From Alkanindiges sp. (GTDB lineage Bacteria; Pseudomonadota; Gammaproteobacteria; Pseudomonadales; Moraxellaceae): DNA of 10,447 nucleotides. A program made the translations under genes and the position numbers. The notes under the pieces were generated by a model. The model saw only the letters and a program-made list of their open reading frames with translations, was not told the origin of the DNA and did not search any database. Shown here one piece after another: positions 1 through 8,021 of the stretch. The stretch spans positions 1 through 10,447 of the forward strand of contig JASLIR010000378.1 of the NCBI GenBank assembly GCA_030152125.1. The letters are read 5' to 3'. Positions within the stretch are counted from its first letter, which is position 1. Each line of letters starts with the position of its first letter.

Positions 1-182
1 GTTTGAGTAATGAGCCAGTTATTAACAGCCAGCTGGCACAGGCGCCGCATAACTCAGGTAATACCGCTACGACTGCACCGGTGGTGCCTGCAACGTCCCC
101 GGCAGCCGGCAATGGAAATGGCAGTAATGCCGCTGGCACTGCGCCAGCACCTGAGGCATCTATTCAGGACCCGTTTAATTAG
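1..182 (+). CDS. C-terminal end of an unidentified protein (partial)
   Basis: An open frame enters from the left edge (codons start at position 3) and ends at TAG 180-182. The 59 visible residues begin LSNEPVINSQ and are rich in Ala, Pro, Asn, Gly and Thr, ending in IQDPFN. This looks like a disordered low-complexity tail rather than a folded domain, so no function can be assigned. It runs in the same direction as gltB but is separated from it by a likely terminator and 459 non-coding bases, so it is probably a separate transcription unit. A different-frame ATG at position 10 gives an Arg-rich product that looks like an artefact. In several betaproteobacteria the pilQ-aroK-aroB region lies upstream of gltB, but nothing visible here confirms that this tail belongs to it. 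Confidence 0.6.
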   Translation, partial: LSNEPVINSQLAQAPHNSGNTATTAPVVPATSPAAGNGNGSNAAGTAPAPEASIQDPFN

Positions 183-200
183 GGCGGGCCTGCTGTTTTT
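165..200 (+). terminator. Probable intrinsic terminator overlapping the upstream stop codon
   Basis: Arms 165-173 (CAGGaCCCG) and 185-192 (CGGGCCTG) pair over 8 bp with one bulged A at 169. An 11-base loop contains the TAG stop, and TTTTT at 196-200 follows after a 3-base gap. The stem begins inside the coding sequence. The bulge and the gap before the U-tract make it weaker than the other terminators in this window. Confidence 0.5.
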
Positions 201-313
201 ATAAACCGAAACTTTGTGCTATTATTGTGCAGAATTAAGGTCTGTCAACGCATCTGGTGCGTTAATCTCCTGTATTCAACGTTTGTTCTCTTAGCATCAA
301 ACTTATTTTGGCC

Positions 314-341
314 TAAAGCTTGCTTTAATCAAATAAAGCTT
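314..341. promoter_or_regulatory. Dyad and direct repeat, possible operator
   Basis: TAAAGC-TT-GCTTTA (314-327) is a perfect inverted repeat of 6-bp arms around a 2-base centre. Its first 8 bases, TAAAGCTT, recur at 334-341, exactly 20 bp (about two helical turns) downstream. The element lies about 50-75 bp upstream of the candidate gltB -35 box, a usual place for an activator or repressor site. No regulator can be named from the sequence. Confidence 0.3.
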
Positions 342-389
342 CCCCATCTTTCTGACAGGAAGTGACGGGCGCTGTGCTACAAAATTAGT

Positions 390-417
390 TTGTATGTTTG
401 CAGTTTTTCTGTAAAAT
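390..417 (+). promoter_or_regulatory. Candidate sigma70 promoter for gltBD
   Basis: TTGTAT (390-395) and TAAAAT (412-417) are separated by 16 bases. The -10 matches consensus at 5 of 6 positions, but the -35 at only 3 of 6. Transcription would start near 424 and give a leader of about 218 bases before gltB. I saw no convincing sigma54 (-24/-12) signature in the region. This is the best candidate found by eye, not a firm call. Confidence 0.3.
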
Positions 418-443
418 ACACCGCCGTTTTTTGTTTGTATCAA

Positions 444-615
444 CCCACTTTGCAGTAGCCTGCACCGTAGTGGGGTATGTCGTCCGCGCGATAAACGTGG
501 CGTACTGAACAAACTGCCCGGTTGGGTTCATGGGGTAATGGCTACTTTTTATTGTTGAGATAGAAAGTAGGTTGCCTTACTCGTTTTCTCGACTAAACCT
601 GAAACAGGGTTTAGT
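444..615 (+). ncRNA. Structured 5' leader of gltB (candidate cis-regulatory RNA)
   Basis: Four non-overlapping hairpins follow one another. (1) CCCACT 444-449 pairs with AGTGGG 469-474, enclosing an inner stem TGCAG 451-455/CTGCA 460-464 with a 4-base loop. (2) TGAAC 506-510 pairs with GTTCA 526-530, with inner AAC 512-514/GTT 521-523. (3) CTACTTT 542-548 pairs with AAAGTAG 564-570, extendable inward through a G-U pair. (4) ACTAAACC 592-599 pairs with GGTTTAGT 608-615 and ends 15 bases before the AAGGG ribosome-binding site. None is followed by a U-run, so control, if any, would be at translation or RNA stability. I do not recognise a known riboswitch class. The pairings are seen in the sequence; the function is inference. 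Confidence 0.35.
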
Positions 616-641
616 TAGTATAGCCAAGACAAGGGTACGCT

Positions 642-3600
642 ATGCACATGCCGTCGCTTAATACTGTAGCTCCCGCTCACGACCCTGTTGCGCAAGATCA
701 GCCACAGGGCCTGTATCAGCCAGAGCAATTCCGTGATAACTGCGGATTTGGCCTGATTGCCCATATGCAGGGTGAGGCGAGCCACCATCTGGTTCAAACT
801 GCCATTCACAGTCTGAGTTGCATGACTCACCGCGGTGGTATTGCAGCCGATGGCAAGACGGGTGACGGTTGTGGCCTATTATTAGCCATGCCCAAGGCAT
901 TTTTTCGTTCTGAAGCGGAAAAGCTGGGCGTAGAACTGACTGATATTTTTGCGGCCGGTACGGTATTCCTGAATATTGACCCAGCGCTGGCTAAACATGC
1001 CCGTGATGTGCTGAATGCTGAAATTACAGCGGAAGGGTTAGCCGTTGCGGCCTGGCGTGTGGTACCTACTGATAATGATGCGTTGGGCGAGATTGCCATG
1101 CGCTCATTACCTGTGTTTGAACAGGTGTTGGTGAACAACGCGGTTGGTTTGTCTGAAGTTGAATTCAACAGAAAGTTATTTCTGGCGCGTCGCCGTGCCG
1201 AACAAAAACTACAAAGTGATCCATTATTTTATGTGACCACGCTGGTAAGTACTGTCATTAGCTATAAAGGCCTGATGATGCCTGCAGCGATTGACAGCTT
1301 TTATACGGATTTGGCAGATGCACGTCTGGCGTCGCATATTGTGGTGTTCCACCAGCGTTTCTCTACTAATACGCTGCCACGCTGGCCGCTGGCACAGCCA
1401 TTCCGCTATCTGGCGCACAATGGCGAAATCAATACCATTACTGCTAACCGTAACTGGTCGGTAGCGCGTACGCCTAAATTTGAAAACCCGTTACTGCCTG
1501 GCCTGCTGGACATGAAGCCGCTGGTTAACCGTACAGGTTCCGACTCTTCCAGCCTGGATAACATGCTGGAAATTCTGGTTGGCGGTGGTATGGACCTGTT
1601 CCGCGCGCTGCGCATGCTGGTGCCACCAGCCTGGCAAAACGTGGAAACACTGGATGCTGACCTGCGTGCCTTCTACGAGTTTAACTCCAAGCATATGGAA
1701 GCCTGGGATGGTCCGGCTGGTCTGGTAATTCAGGATGGCCGTCATGCCATCTGTATGCTGGACCGTAACGGTCTGCGTCCTGCGCGCTGGGTGATCACCA
1801 AAAATGGTTATATCACGCTGGCCTCTGAAATTGGTGTATGGGGTTACAAGCCGGAAGATGTGGTATCCAAAGGCCGTGTAGGCCCTGGCCAGATGCTGGT
1901 GGTAGATACCAAAACCGGCAAGATGCTGGACACCAAGGACATCAGTAATCACCTGAAAAACATGCGCCCATACCGTAAATGGTTGCGTGAGCATGCCCTG
2001 AATTTACAGGTGGATGGTGATCTGGAAGAGCAGTTGATTGATGCCGGCCTGAAAGGCGATGCGCTGAAATCTGCCCAGAAAATGTTCCTGGTTAGCTTTG
2101 AAGAGCGTGACCAGATTATCCGTCCGCTGGCTGAAAGCGGTCAGGAAGCAGTTGGCTCCATGGGTGACGATACGCCAATGGCAGTATTGTCCAAACAGGT
2201 TCGCCACATGGCTGACTTTTTCCGCCAGCAGTTTGCGCAGGTGACCAACCCGCCAATCGACCCATTGCGTGAAGCGATTGTGATGTCGCTGGAAACCTGT
2301 TTTGGCCGTGAACATAATGTGTTCGAGCAGGGCCCGGAACATGCTGACCGGGTGATTATTTCCAGCCCGGTACTGTCCAACAGCAAAATGCATCAGTTAC
2401 GCCATTTAAACCGTCCCGGTTATGGGATGCAAACCATTGATCTGAACTACGAAGAAAGTGAAGGTCTGGAAGCGGCGCTGGCACGTATTTGCAAAGAAGC
2501 AGCAGATTTCATTAAAACCGGTGACTGCCTGCTCGTATTGTCTGACCGCAATATCCGTCAGGGCTATTTGCCTGCCAACGCGATTATGGCGACTGGTGCG
2601 GTACATCATCACCTGTCCGAAGTTGGCCTGCGTGTTGATGCCAATATTATTGTAGAAACCGGTCTGGCGCGTGACCCGCACCATTTTGCCGTGTTGCTGG
2701 GCTTTGGTGCGACTGCGGTTTATCCGTATCTGGCCTATGATGTGATCAACGAGCTGATTGCCAAAGGCGATTTGCTGGGTGACCCGATTTATGCCCAGGC
2801 CAACTTCCGTAAGGGTATTGATAAAGGCCTGCTGAAAGTCCTGTCCAAAATGGGTATTTCTACCGTTGCCTCCTACCGTGGCGGTCAGCTGTTTGAAGCC
2901 ATTGGTTTGTCTACTGCGGTGGTTGAACTGTGCTTTAAAGGCGTACCAAGCCGTATTGCCGGTGCGACATTTGAAGACCTGGAAACCGATCAGCGTATTC
3001 TGGCTGGCCTGGCCTGGTCTGCCCGTAAGCCGCTGGATCAGGGTGGCCTGCTGAAATTCGTATTCAACAAGGAATATCATGCCTTTAACCCGGATGTGAT
3101 TAACGCGCTGCATGTAGCGGTACGTTCCGGCAAGTATGAAGATTTCCGTGTTTATGCGGATTTGGTGAACCATCGTCCAATCGCTACCATTCGTGACCTG
3201 TTTAAACTGAAAACCGATAACAGCATTGCACTGGATCAGGTTGAGTCTGTTGAGGCGATTCTGCCACGCTTTGACTCTGCCGGTATGTCGCTGGGTGCCT
3301 TGTCGCCAGAAGCGCATGAATCGATTGCGATTGCCATGAATACCATTGGTGGCCGTTCCAACTCCGGTGAGGGCGGTGAAGACCCAGCCCGTTATGGCAC
3401 CATCCGTAACTCCAAAATCAAGCAGATCGCTTCCGGTCGCTTTGGTGTAACCCCGGCTTACCTGCGTTCTGCTGAAGTATTGCAGATTAAAGTGGCGCAA
3501 GGTGCCAAGCCGGGTGAAGGCGGTCAGTTGCCGGGTGGTAAAGTAAATGGCCTGATTGCGCGTTTACGTTATTCCGTACCGGGTGTAACATTGATCTCCC

Positions 3601-5147
3601 CACCACCGCACCATGATATTTATTCGATTGAAGACTTGTCTCAATTGATTTTTGACTTGAAGCAGGTGAATCCGGATGCCATGGTATCGGTGAAGCTGGT
3701 ATCTGAGCCTGGTGTAGGCACGATTGCTGCCGGTGTGGCCAAAGCTTATGCCGACTTTATTACCATTTCCGGTTATGACGGTGGTACCGCTGCGTCGCCA
3801 TTAAGCTCTATTCATTATGCCGGTTCTCCATGGGAACTGGGCTTGAGTGAAGCGCACCAGGCACTGCGTATCAATGACCTGCGTGATAAAGTGCGTGTAC
3901 AAACTGACGGTGGCCTGAAAACTGGTCTGGACGTGGTAAAAGCGGCCATTCTGGGTGCGGAAAGCTTTGGTTTCGGCTCTACACCAATGATTGCGCTGGG
4001 CTGTAAATACTTGCGTATCTGTCACCTGAACAACTGTGCCACTGGTGTAGCGACCCAGCAGGATCACCTGCGTGAAGAGCATTACATTGGTGAGCCAGAA
4101 ATGCTGATCAACTTCTTCCGCTTTATTGCTGAAGAAACCCGTCACTGGCTGGCTGCACTGGGTGTAAGCTCGCTGCGTGACCTGATTGGCCGTACCGACC
4201 TGCTGGATGTGATTTCTGGAAATACCAACAAGCATGCCAACCTGGACCTGAGCCCATTGCTGCATAGTCATCCTTCTGCAAACGGCAAGCCGCATTATTG
4301 TCAGGTAACCAAAAACGAGCCATTTGACAAAGGTGTGCTGGCTGAGCGTATGGTGGAAGCCATGCTGCCTGCGATTGAAGGCTGTGATGGTGGTACTTTC
4401 GAGTTTAATGTGGGTAACTGTGACCGCTCCATTGGTGCGCGTCTGTCTGGTGAAATTGCCAAGCGTCATGGCAACCTGGGCATGGAAACTGCACCGGTTA
4501 CCCTGCAACTGACCGGTACTGCGGGTCAGTCGCTGGGTGTGTGGAATGCGGGCGGTTTGCACATTCGCCTGGAAGGTGATGCTAACGACTACGTGGGCAA
4601 GGGTATGGCTGGTGGCCGTATTTCTATCTACCCACCGAAAGGTTCGCCATTTAAATCCCAGGAAACTGCGATTATTGGTAACACCTGTTTGTATGGTGCA
4701 ACCGGCGGTAAAGTGTTTGCAGCGGGTACGGCAGGTGAGCGTTTTGCGGTGCGTAACTCCGGCAGCTTTGCGGTAATTGAAGGCGCTGGTGACCATTGCT
4801 GTGAATACATGACTGGTGGTGTGGTAACCGTACTGGGCAAGGTTGGGCACAACTTTGGTGCGGGCATGACTGGTGGTTTTGCATATGTACTTGATCTGGA
4901 AGGTGACTTCTTCGATTACTGCAACCACGAACTGATTGACCTGAACCGTATTTCAACTGAGCCGATGGAAGATTACCGTCATCACTTAATGGAAATCTTG
5001 CAAGAGCATGTGCGGGAAACTGGCAGTGCGTGGGGTAAAACATTACTGGATGAATTCGATTCCTATAATCGCAAGTTCTGGTTGGTGAAGCCAAAAGCTG
5101 CCAGCTTGAGTGGTTTGTTAAAAACCACGAAAGCAGACCCACAATAA
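642..5147 (+). CDS. gltB: Glutamate synthase [NADPH] large (alpha) subunit
   Basis: GltB makes two L-glutamates from glutamine and 2-oxoglutarate, using electrons passed from NADPH by GltD; it acts in the cytoplasm in the GS-GOGAT ammonia-assimilation route. Its 1501 residues match the family's usual 1480-1520. An N-terminal propeptide of 33 residues precedes Cys34 (DNCGFG), the class II amidotransferase nucleophile exposed by cleavage. The amidase domain spans about 34-440, with HNGEINTIT at 259 and GSDSSS near 300. The central domain is about 470-770. The FMN synthase domain is about 825-1195, with the [11 protein letters not shown] loop at 908. The 3Fe-4S ligands C1121, C1127 and C1132 lie in [12 protein letters not shown]. 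The C-terminal GXGXG beta-helix is about 1270-1465. ATG 642 is preferred over ATG 648 because AAGGG (631-635) sits 6 bases upstream. The gene is intact and forms an operon with gltD. Confidence 0.98.
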   Translation: MHMPSLNTVAPAHDPVAQDQPQGLYQPEQFRDNCGFGLIAHMQGEASHHLVQTAIHSLSCMTHRGGIAADGKTGDGCGLLLAMPKAFFRSEAEKLGVELTDIFAAGTVFLNIDPALAKHARDVLNAEITAEGLAVAAWRVVPTDNDALGEIAMRSLPVFEQVLVNNAVGLSEVEFNRKLFLARRRAEQKLQSDPLFYVTTLVSTVISYKGLMMPAAIDSFYTDLADARLASHIVVFHQRFSTNTLPRWPLAQPFRYLAHNGEINTITANRNWSVARTPKFENPLLPGLLDMKPLVNRTGSDSSSLDNMLEILVGGGMDLFRALRMLVPPAWQNVETLDADLRAFYEFNSKHMEAWDGPAGLVIQDGRHAICMLDRNGLRPARWVITKNGYITLASEIGVWGYKPEDVVSKGRVGPGQMLVVDTKTGKMLDTKDISNHLKNMRPYRKWLREHALNLQVDGDLEEQLIDAGLKGDALKSAQKMFLVSFEERDQIIRPLAESGQEAVGSMGDDTPMAVLSKQVRHMADFFRQQFAQVTNPPIDPLREAIVMSLETCFGREHNVFEQGPEHADRVIISSPVLSNSKMHQLRHLNRPGYGMQTIDLNYEESEGLEAALARICKEAADFIKTGDCLLVLSDRNIRQGYLPANAIMATGAVHHHLSEVGLRVDANIIVETGLARDPHHFAVLLGFGATAVYPYLAYDVINELIAKGDLLGDPIYAQANFRKGIDKGLLKVLSKMGISTVASYRGGQLFEAIGLSTAVVELCFKGVPSRIAGATFEDLETDQRILAGLAWSARKPLDQGGLLKFVFNKEYHAFNPDVINALHVAVRSGKYEDFRVYADLVNHRPIATIRDLFKLKTDNSIALDQVESVEAILPRFDSAGMSLGALSPEAHESIAIAMNTIGGRSNSGEGGEDPARYGTIRNSKIKQIASGRFGVTPAYLRSAEVLQIKVAQGAKPGEGGQLPGGKVNGLIARLRYSVPGVTLISPPPHHDIYSIEDLSQLIFDLKQVNPDAMVSVKLVSEPGVGTIAAGVAKAYADFITISGYDGGTAASPLSSIHYAGSPWELGLSEAHQALRINDLRDKVRVQTDGGLKTGLDVVKAAILGAESFGFGSTPMIALGCKYLRICHLNNCATGVATQQDHLREEHYIGEPEMLINFFRFIAEETRHWLAALGVSSLRDLIGRTDLLDVISGNTNKHANLDLSPLLHSHPSANGKPHYCQVTKNEPFDKGVLAERMVEAMLPAIEGCDGGTFEFNVGNCDRSIGARLSGEIAKRHGNLGMETAPVTLQLTGTAGQSLGVWNAGGLHIRLEGDANDYVGKGMAGGRISIYPPKGSPFKSQETAIIGNTCLYGATGGKVFAAGTAGERFAVRNSGSFAVIEGAGDHCCEYMTGGVVTVLGKVGHNFGAGMTGGFAYVLDLEGDFFDYCNHELIDLNRISTEPMEDYRHHLMEILQEHVRETGSAWGKTLLDEFDSYNRKFWLVKPKAASLSGLLKTTKADPQ

Positions 5148-5172
5148 GCATTTCCAATTTCGTACAGAGGCA

Positions 5173-6639
<1,467 letters not shown>

Positions 6640-6660
6640 TTGGTTTATTGCATGCCAAAG

Positions 6661-6690
6661 AGCCCATCCCTGTGATGGGCTTTTTTTATT
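6661..6690 (+). terminator. Intrinsic terminator of gltBD
   Basis: AGCCCATC (6661-6668) and GATGGGCT (6674-6681) form a perfect 8-bp stem with a 5-base loop, running into a 7-base T-tract (6681-6687) and more T-rich sequence. It lies 21 bases after the gltD stop. Confidence 0.93.
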
Positions 6691-6735
6691 TTTATATAGG
6701 GACTTTTGTAGGGCTTACAAAGCCTATACGCACCT

Positions 6736-6751
6736 GGTCATACTGATGACC
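6736..6751. promoter_or_regulatory. Perfect dyad upstream of the GST gene, possible operator
   Basis: GGTCAT (6736-6741) and ATGACC (6746-6751) are a perfect inverted repeat around ACTG, 90 bases upstream of the GST start. The 16-base symmetric layout is typical of a dimeric repressor site. It could also be a short RNA hairpin if transcription starts upstream. No regulator can be named. Confidence 0.3.
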
Positions 6752-6775
6752 TTCGGCATTGCTAGGATAGGATGG

Positions 6776-6826
6776 TTGTTAAAAGAGCAAGGCTGTTAAA
6801 CGAGTCAAGCTGTTAAAAAAGATTAT
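6776..6826 (+). repeat. Three imperfect 17-base tandem repeats before the GST gene
   Basis: The core TGTTAAA occurs at 6777, 6794 and 6811, an exact 17-base period. Units are 6776-6792, 6793-6809 and 6810-6826. Units 1 and 2 share a (T/C)TGTTAAA(A/C)GAG-type sequence with a purine-rich end; unit 3 keeps the core and diverges in its second half. The array ends 4 bases before the GST ribosome-binding site (GGAG 6831-6834). Confidence 0.6.
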
Positions 6827-6841
6827 TCATGGAGAGAAAAT

Positions 6842-7426
6842 ATGTCATTGGTGTTATACAGCAACCCCTATTCGCGGGCGCAAATTGTTCACTGGATGCT
6901 GGCTGAGGTAGGTGAGCCTTTTGAAACGGTGGTTCTGGATTTTGCCACCAGTATGAAGTCGCCAGAATATCTGGCCATTAATCCCATGGGCAAAGTGCCA
7001 GCTATCCAGCATAACGGGAAAATCATTACCGAAACCGCAGCCATTTGTGCCTATCTGGCCGATGCCTTTCCTGAAAAAGGTTTAGCGCCAGCTTTGACTG
7101 AGCGCGCGGATTATTACCGCTGGCTGTTTTTTGCAGCAGGGCCTGCGGAGCATGCCATCACCAACCAGAAGCTGGGCGTGAACCCTACAGCACAGCAACA
7201 GACTTTTGTCGGCTATGGGGATTATGAACGCGTGATCAATATGCTGGAACAAGCCGTGCTTGATAAGCAGTTTATCGCAGCTGATCATTTTACCGCAGCC
7301 GATGTGTATGTAGGTTCACAGTTGCGCTGGGGCTTGCAGTTTAAAACTATTCCGTCCCGTCCAGCCTTTGAGCGCTATGTAGCCGGTTTGCTGGAAAGGC
7401 CGGCTTTACAACAGACATTGGGATAA
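6842..7426 (+). CDS. Glutathione S-transferase family protein
   Basis: A 194-residue cytosolic protein of the soluble glutathione S-transferase superfamily, which conjugate or reduce electrophiles with glutathione; the substrate cannot be read from the sequence. The thioredoxin-like N-terminal half (about 1-75) begins LVLYSNPYSRAQ, where Ser11 sits at the usual position of the catalytic or glutathione-activating residue. It includes NPMGKVPAI with the cis-proline P53, and TETAAICAYLAD, whose E64-T65 would bind the gamma-glutamyl group. The helical C-terminal half (about 85-190) contains FTAADVYVGSQL, the family's N-capping and hydrophobic-staple region. It is slightly shorter than the usual 200-220 residues. 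GGAG (6831-6834) lies 7 bases before ATG 6842. The gene stands after the gltBD terminator, so it has its own expression, and it is followed by another thiol-redox gene 65 bases on. Confidence 0.92.
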   Translation: MSLVLYSNPYSRAQIVHWMLAEVGEPFETVVLDFATSMKSPEYLAINPMGKVPAIQHNGKIITETAAICAYLADAFPEKGLAPALTERADYYRWLFFAAGPAEHAITNQKLGVNPTAQQQTFVGYGDYERVINMLEQAVLDKQFIAADHFTAADVYVGSQLRWGLQFKTIPSRPAFERYVAGLLERPALQQTLG

Positions 7427-7446
7427 GCCGGGAAATCTACTATACT
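7418..7446 (+). promoter_or_regulatory. Candidate sigma70 promoter for the glutaredoxin-like gene
   Basis: TTGGGA (7418-7423, 4 of 6 consensus) and TATACT (7441-7446, 5 of 6) are spaced by exactly 17 bases. The -35 overlaps the last codons of the GST gene. The start would fall near 7453, giving a leader of about 39 bases to ATG 7492. An inverted repeat ACTGCTG 7444-7450/CAGCAGT 7469-7475 straddles the -10 and the predicted start, and could be an operator. Confidence 0.45.
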
Positions 7447-7491
7447 GCTGCTTAGCTAAAACGCTGATCAGCAGTGAAGTATAAAAATAGC

Positions 7492-7881
7492 ATGATAAAG
7501 AAATATACCCTGGGCTGGATTATTCTGGGCTGGTTCATAGCGATTGCAGTGATTGGCGGCTGGCAATATATCCAGCAACAGAAACAGCAAAAGCTGTTGG
7601 ATTACTATGCCACCTTGCCGCCACCCAAAGAAAAAATCATTATGTATGGCACCAGTTGGTGCGGCTATTGCAAACGCCTGAAGAAAAAATTTGAGACTTA
7701 TCATGTGCCATTTCAGGAAATTGATGTGGAGCAGGATGCCGTAGCAGAACGCCTGTTTGCCGAAAAAGGCTATCAGGGCGTACCGGTAGTCTATGTGGGG
7801 GAGCAGGTGATTGAGGGGGATGATGTCAACCGGATCAATGCGGCCTTTACGCGGATTGATTATCCTGTCGTGCTACATTAA
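7492..7881 (+). CDS. Membrane-anchored glutaredoxin-like thiol-disulfide oxidoreductase
   Basis: From ATG 7492 the protein has 129 residues. MIKKY is followed by one hydrophobic segment (about 7-24), then a Gln/Lys-rich linker, then a glutaredoxin fold (about 47-125). The redox motif is WCGYC (C57, C60). GVPVV supplies the cis-proline P98, and EGDD (108-111) matches the late glutaredoxin glycine-acidic motif. Lysines before the membrane segment suggest the N-terminus stays in the cytoplasm and the redox domain faces the periplasm, unlike ordinary cytosolic glutaredoxins. There is no lipobox. Its partner is unknown; the adjacent GST gene is consistent with, but does not prove, glutathione-linked chemistry. 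An in-frame GTG at 7474 would add six residues (VKYKNS). Neither start has a clear ribosome-binding site; ATG 7492 is preferred because the added residues look non-essential and the predicted promoter fits it. Confidence 0.85.
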   Translation: MIKKYTLGWIILGWFIAIAVIGGWQYIQQQKQQKLLDYYATLPPPKEKIIMYGTSWCGYCKRLKKKFETYHVPFQEIDVEQDAVAERLFAEKGYQGVPVVYVGEQVIEGDDVNRINAAFTRIDYPVVLH

Positions 7882-7913
7882 CTGAGCCTTAAAACTAAAA
7901 AACCATAGCTTTC

Positions 7914-7940
7914 AGGGTGATGAACTTCACTCTTTGTTTT
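7914..7940 (+). terminator. Possible terminator after the glutaredoxin-like gene
   Basis: AGGGTGA (7914-7920) pairs with TCACTCT (7927-7933) over 7 bp with one G-U pair and a 6-base loop, followed by TTGTTTT (7934-7940). The stem is modest and the T-tract interrupted, so this may be a weak terminator. Confidence 0.45.
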
Positions 7941-7954
7941 ATGCTTGATAAAAT
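7926..7954 (+). promoter_or_regulatory. Candidate promoter of the TonB-dependent receptor
   Basis: TTCACT (7926-7931, 4 of 6) and TAAAAT (7949-7954, 5 of 6) are spaced by 17 bases, predicting a start near 7961. The surroundings are very AT-rich, so other -10 choices exist; TTGATA at 7945-7950 is an alternative -35. Confidence 0.3.
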
Positions 7955-7972
7955 AATGATCTAAATTAAAAT

Positions 7973-7991
7973 AATAATGCTTATCATTTAA
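7973..7991. promoter_or_regulatory. Fur-box-like operator
   Basis: The 19 bases beginning AATAATGCTTATCATT match the classical Fur consensus (GATAATGATAATCATTATC) at 13 of 19 positions by my hand alignment, including uninterrupted runs at positions 2-7 and 11-16. The site lies just downstream of the predicted start and about 31 bases upstream of the receptor start codon, where bound Fur-Fe(II) would block transcription. The neighbouring stretch from 7947 (GATAAAATAATGAT) is also Fur-like, and could extend the site. Confidence 0.55.
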
Positions 7992-8011
7992 ATTATGGTT
8001 TTTGCCATTGC

Positions 8012-8017
8012 TGGGGT
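8012..8017 (+). promoter_or_regulatory. Ribosome-binding site that fixes the receptor start
   Basis: TGGGGT here lies 4 bases before ATG 8022 (5 bases counted from the last G). The further-upstream in-frame ATG at 7995 has only AT-rich sequence before it and no purine-rich site. Starting at 8022 also gives a cleaner signal peptide. Confidence 0.5.
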
Positions 8018-8021
8018 ATGT

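Larger units (their letters stand above)
183..641 (+). other. Non-coding gltB upstream region
   Basis: No convincing coding frame is present in these 459 bases. In order they hold: an inverted repeat AACGCA/TGCGTT (247-252/258-263); a 14-base dyad (314-327) whose right-flank motif TAAAGCTT recurs 20 bases on (334-341); a candidate sigma70 promoter (390-417); four potential RNA hairpins (444-474, 506-530, 542-570, 592-615); and the gltB ribosome-binding site AAGGG (631-635). A minus-strand reading of 69 codons at 303-512 resembles no protein I know and is treated as noise. Confidence 0.6.

Noticed and set aside
10..204. Plus-strand 64-codon open frame at the left edge
   Set aside because: Arg/Leu-rich translation out of frame with the open Ala/Pro/Asn-rich tail that ends at 182; it runs through the predicted terminator.
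198..225. Possible promoter TTTATA-16-TATTAT
   Set aside because: It overlaps the upstream terminator's T-tract and has a weak -35. AT-rich sequence gives such matches easily.
470..508. Short leader-peptide frame (GTG start, about 12 codons) in the gltB leader
   Set aside because: The encoded peptide has no run of Glu or Gln codons, no clear ribosome-binding site, and no following terminator/antiterminator pair, so classical attenuation is not supported.
303..512. Minus-strand 69-codon open frame upstream of gltB
   Set aside because: No ribosome-binding site or recognisable protein features. It overlaps the dyad, candidate promoter and first hairpin.
2406..3500. Long minus-strand open frame (364 codons) inside gltB
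   Set aside because: It lies opposite an intact, motif-rich gltB. Its translation is rich in Gln, Asn, Arg and Thr with no recognisable domain, as expected for a shadow of biased codon use.
3801..4928. Long minus-strand open frame (375 codons) inside gltB
   Set aside because: Same shadow effect over the FMN and GXGXG coding region; no domain and no separate regulatory signals seen.
7381..7405. AGCCGG/CCGGCT inverted repeat near the end of the GST gene
   Set aside because: It lies wholly within coding sequence with no T-tract after it, and is more likely due to codon content than a terminator.
7474..7491. GTG start extending the glutaredoxin-like protein by six residues
   Set aside because: No ribosome-binding site, the codon lies in the dyad arm close to the predicted transcription start, and the extra residues add nothing to the membrane anchor.
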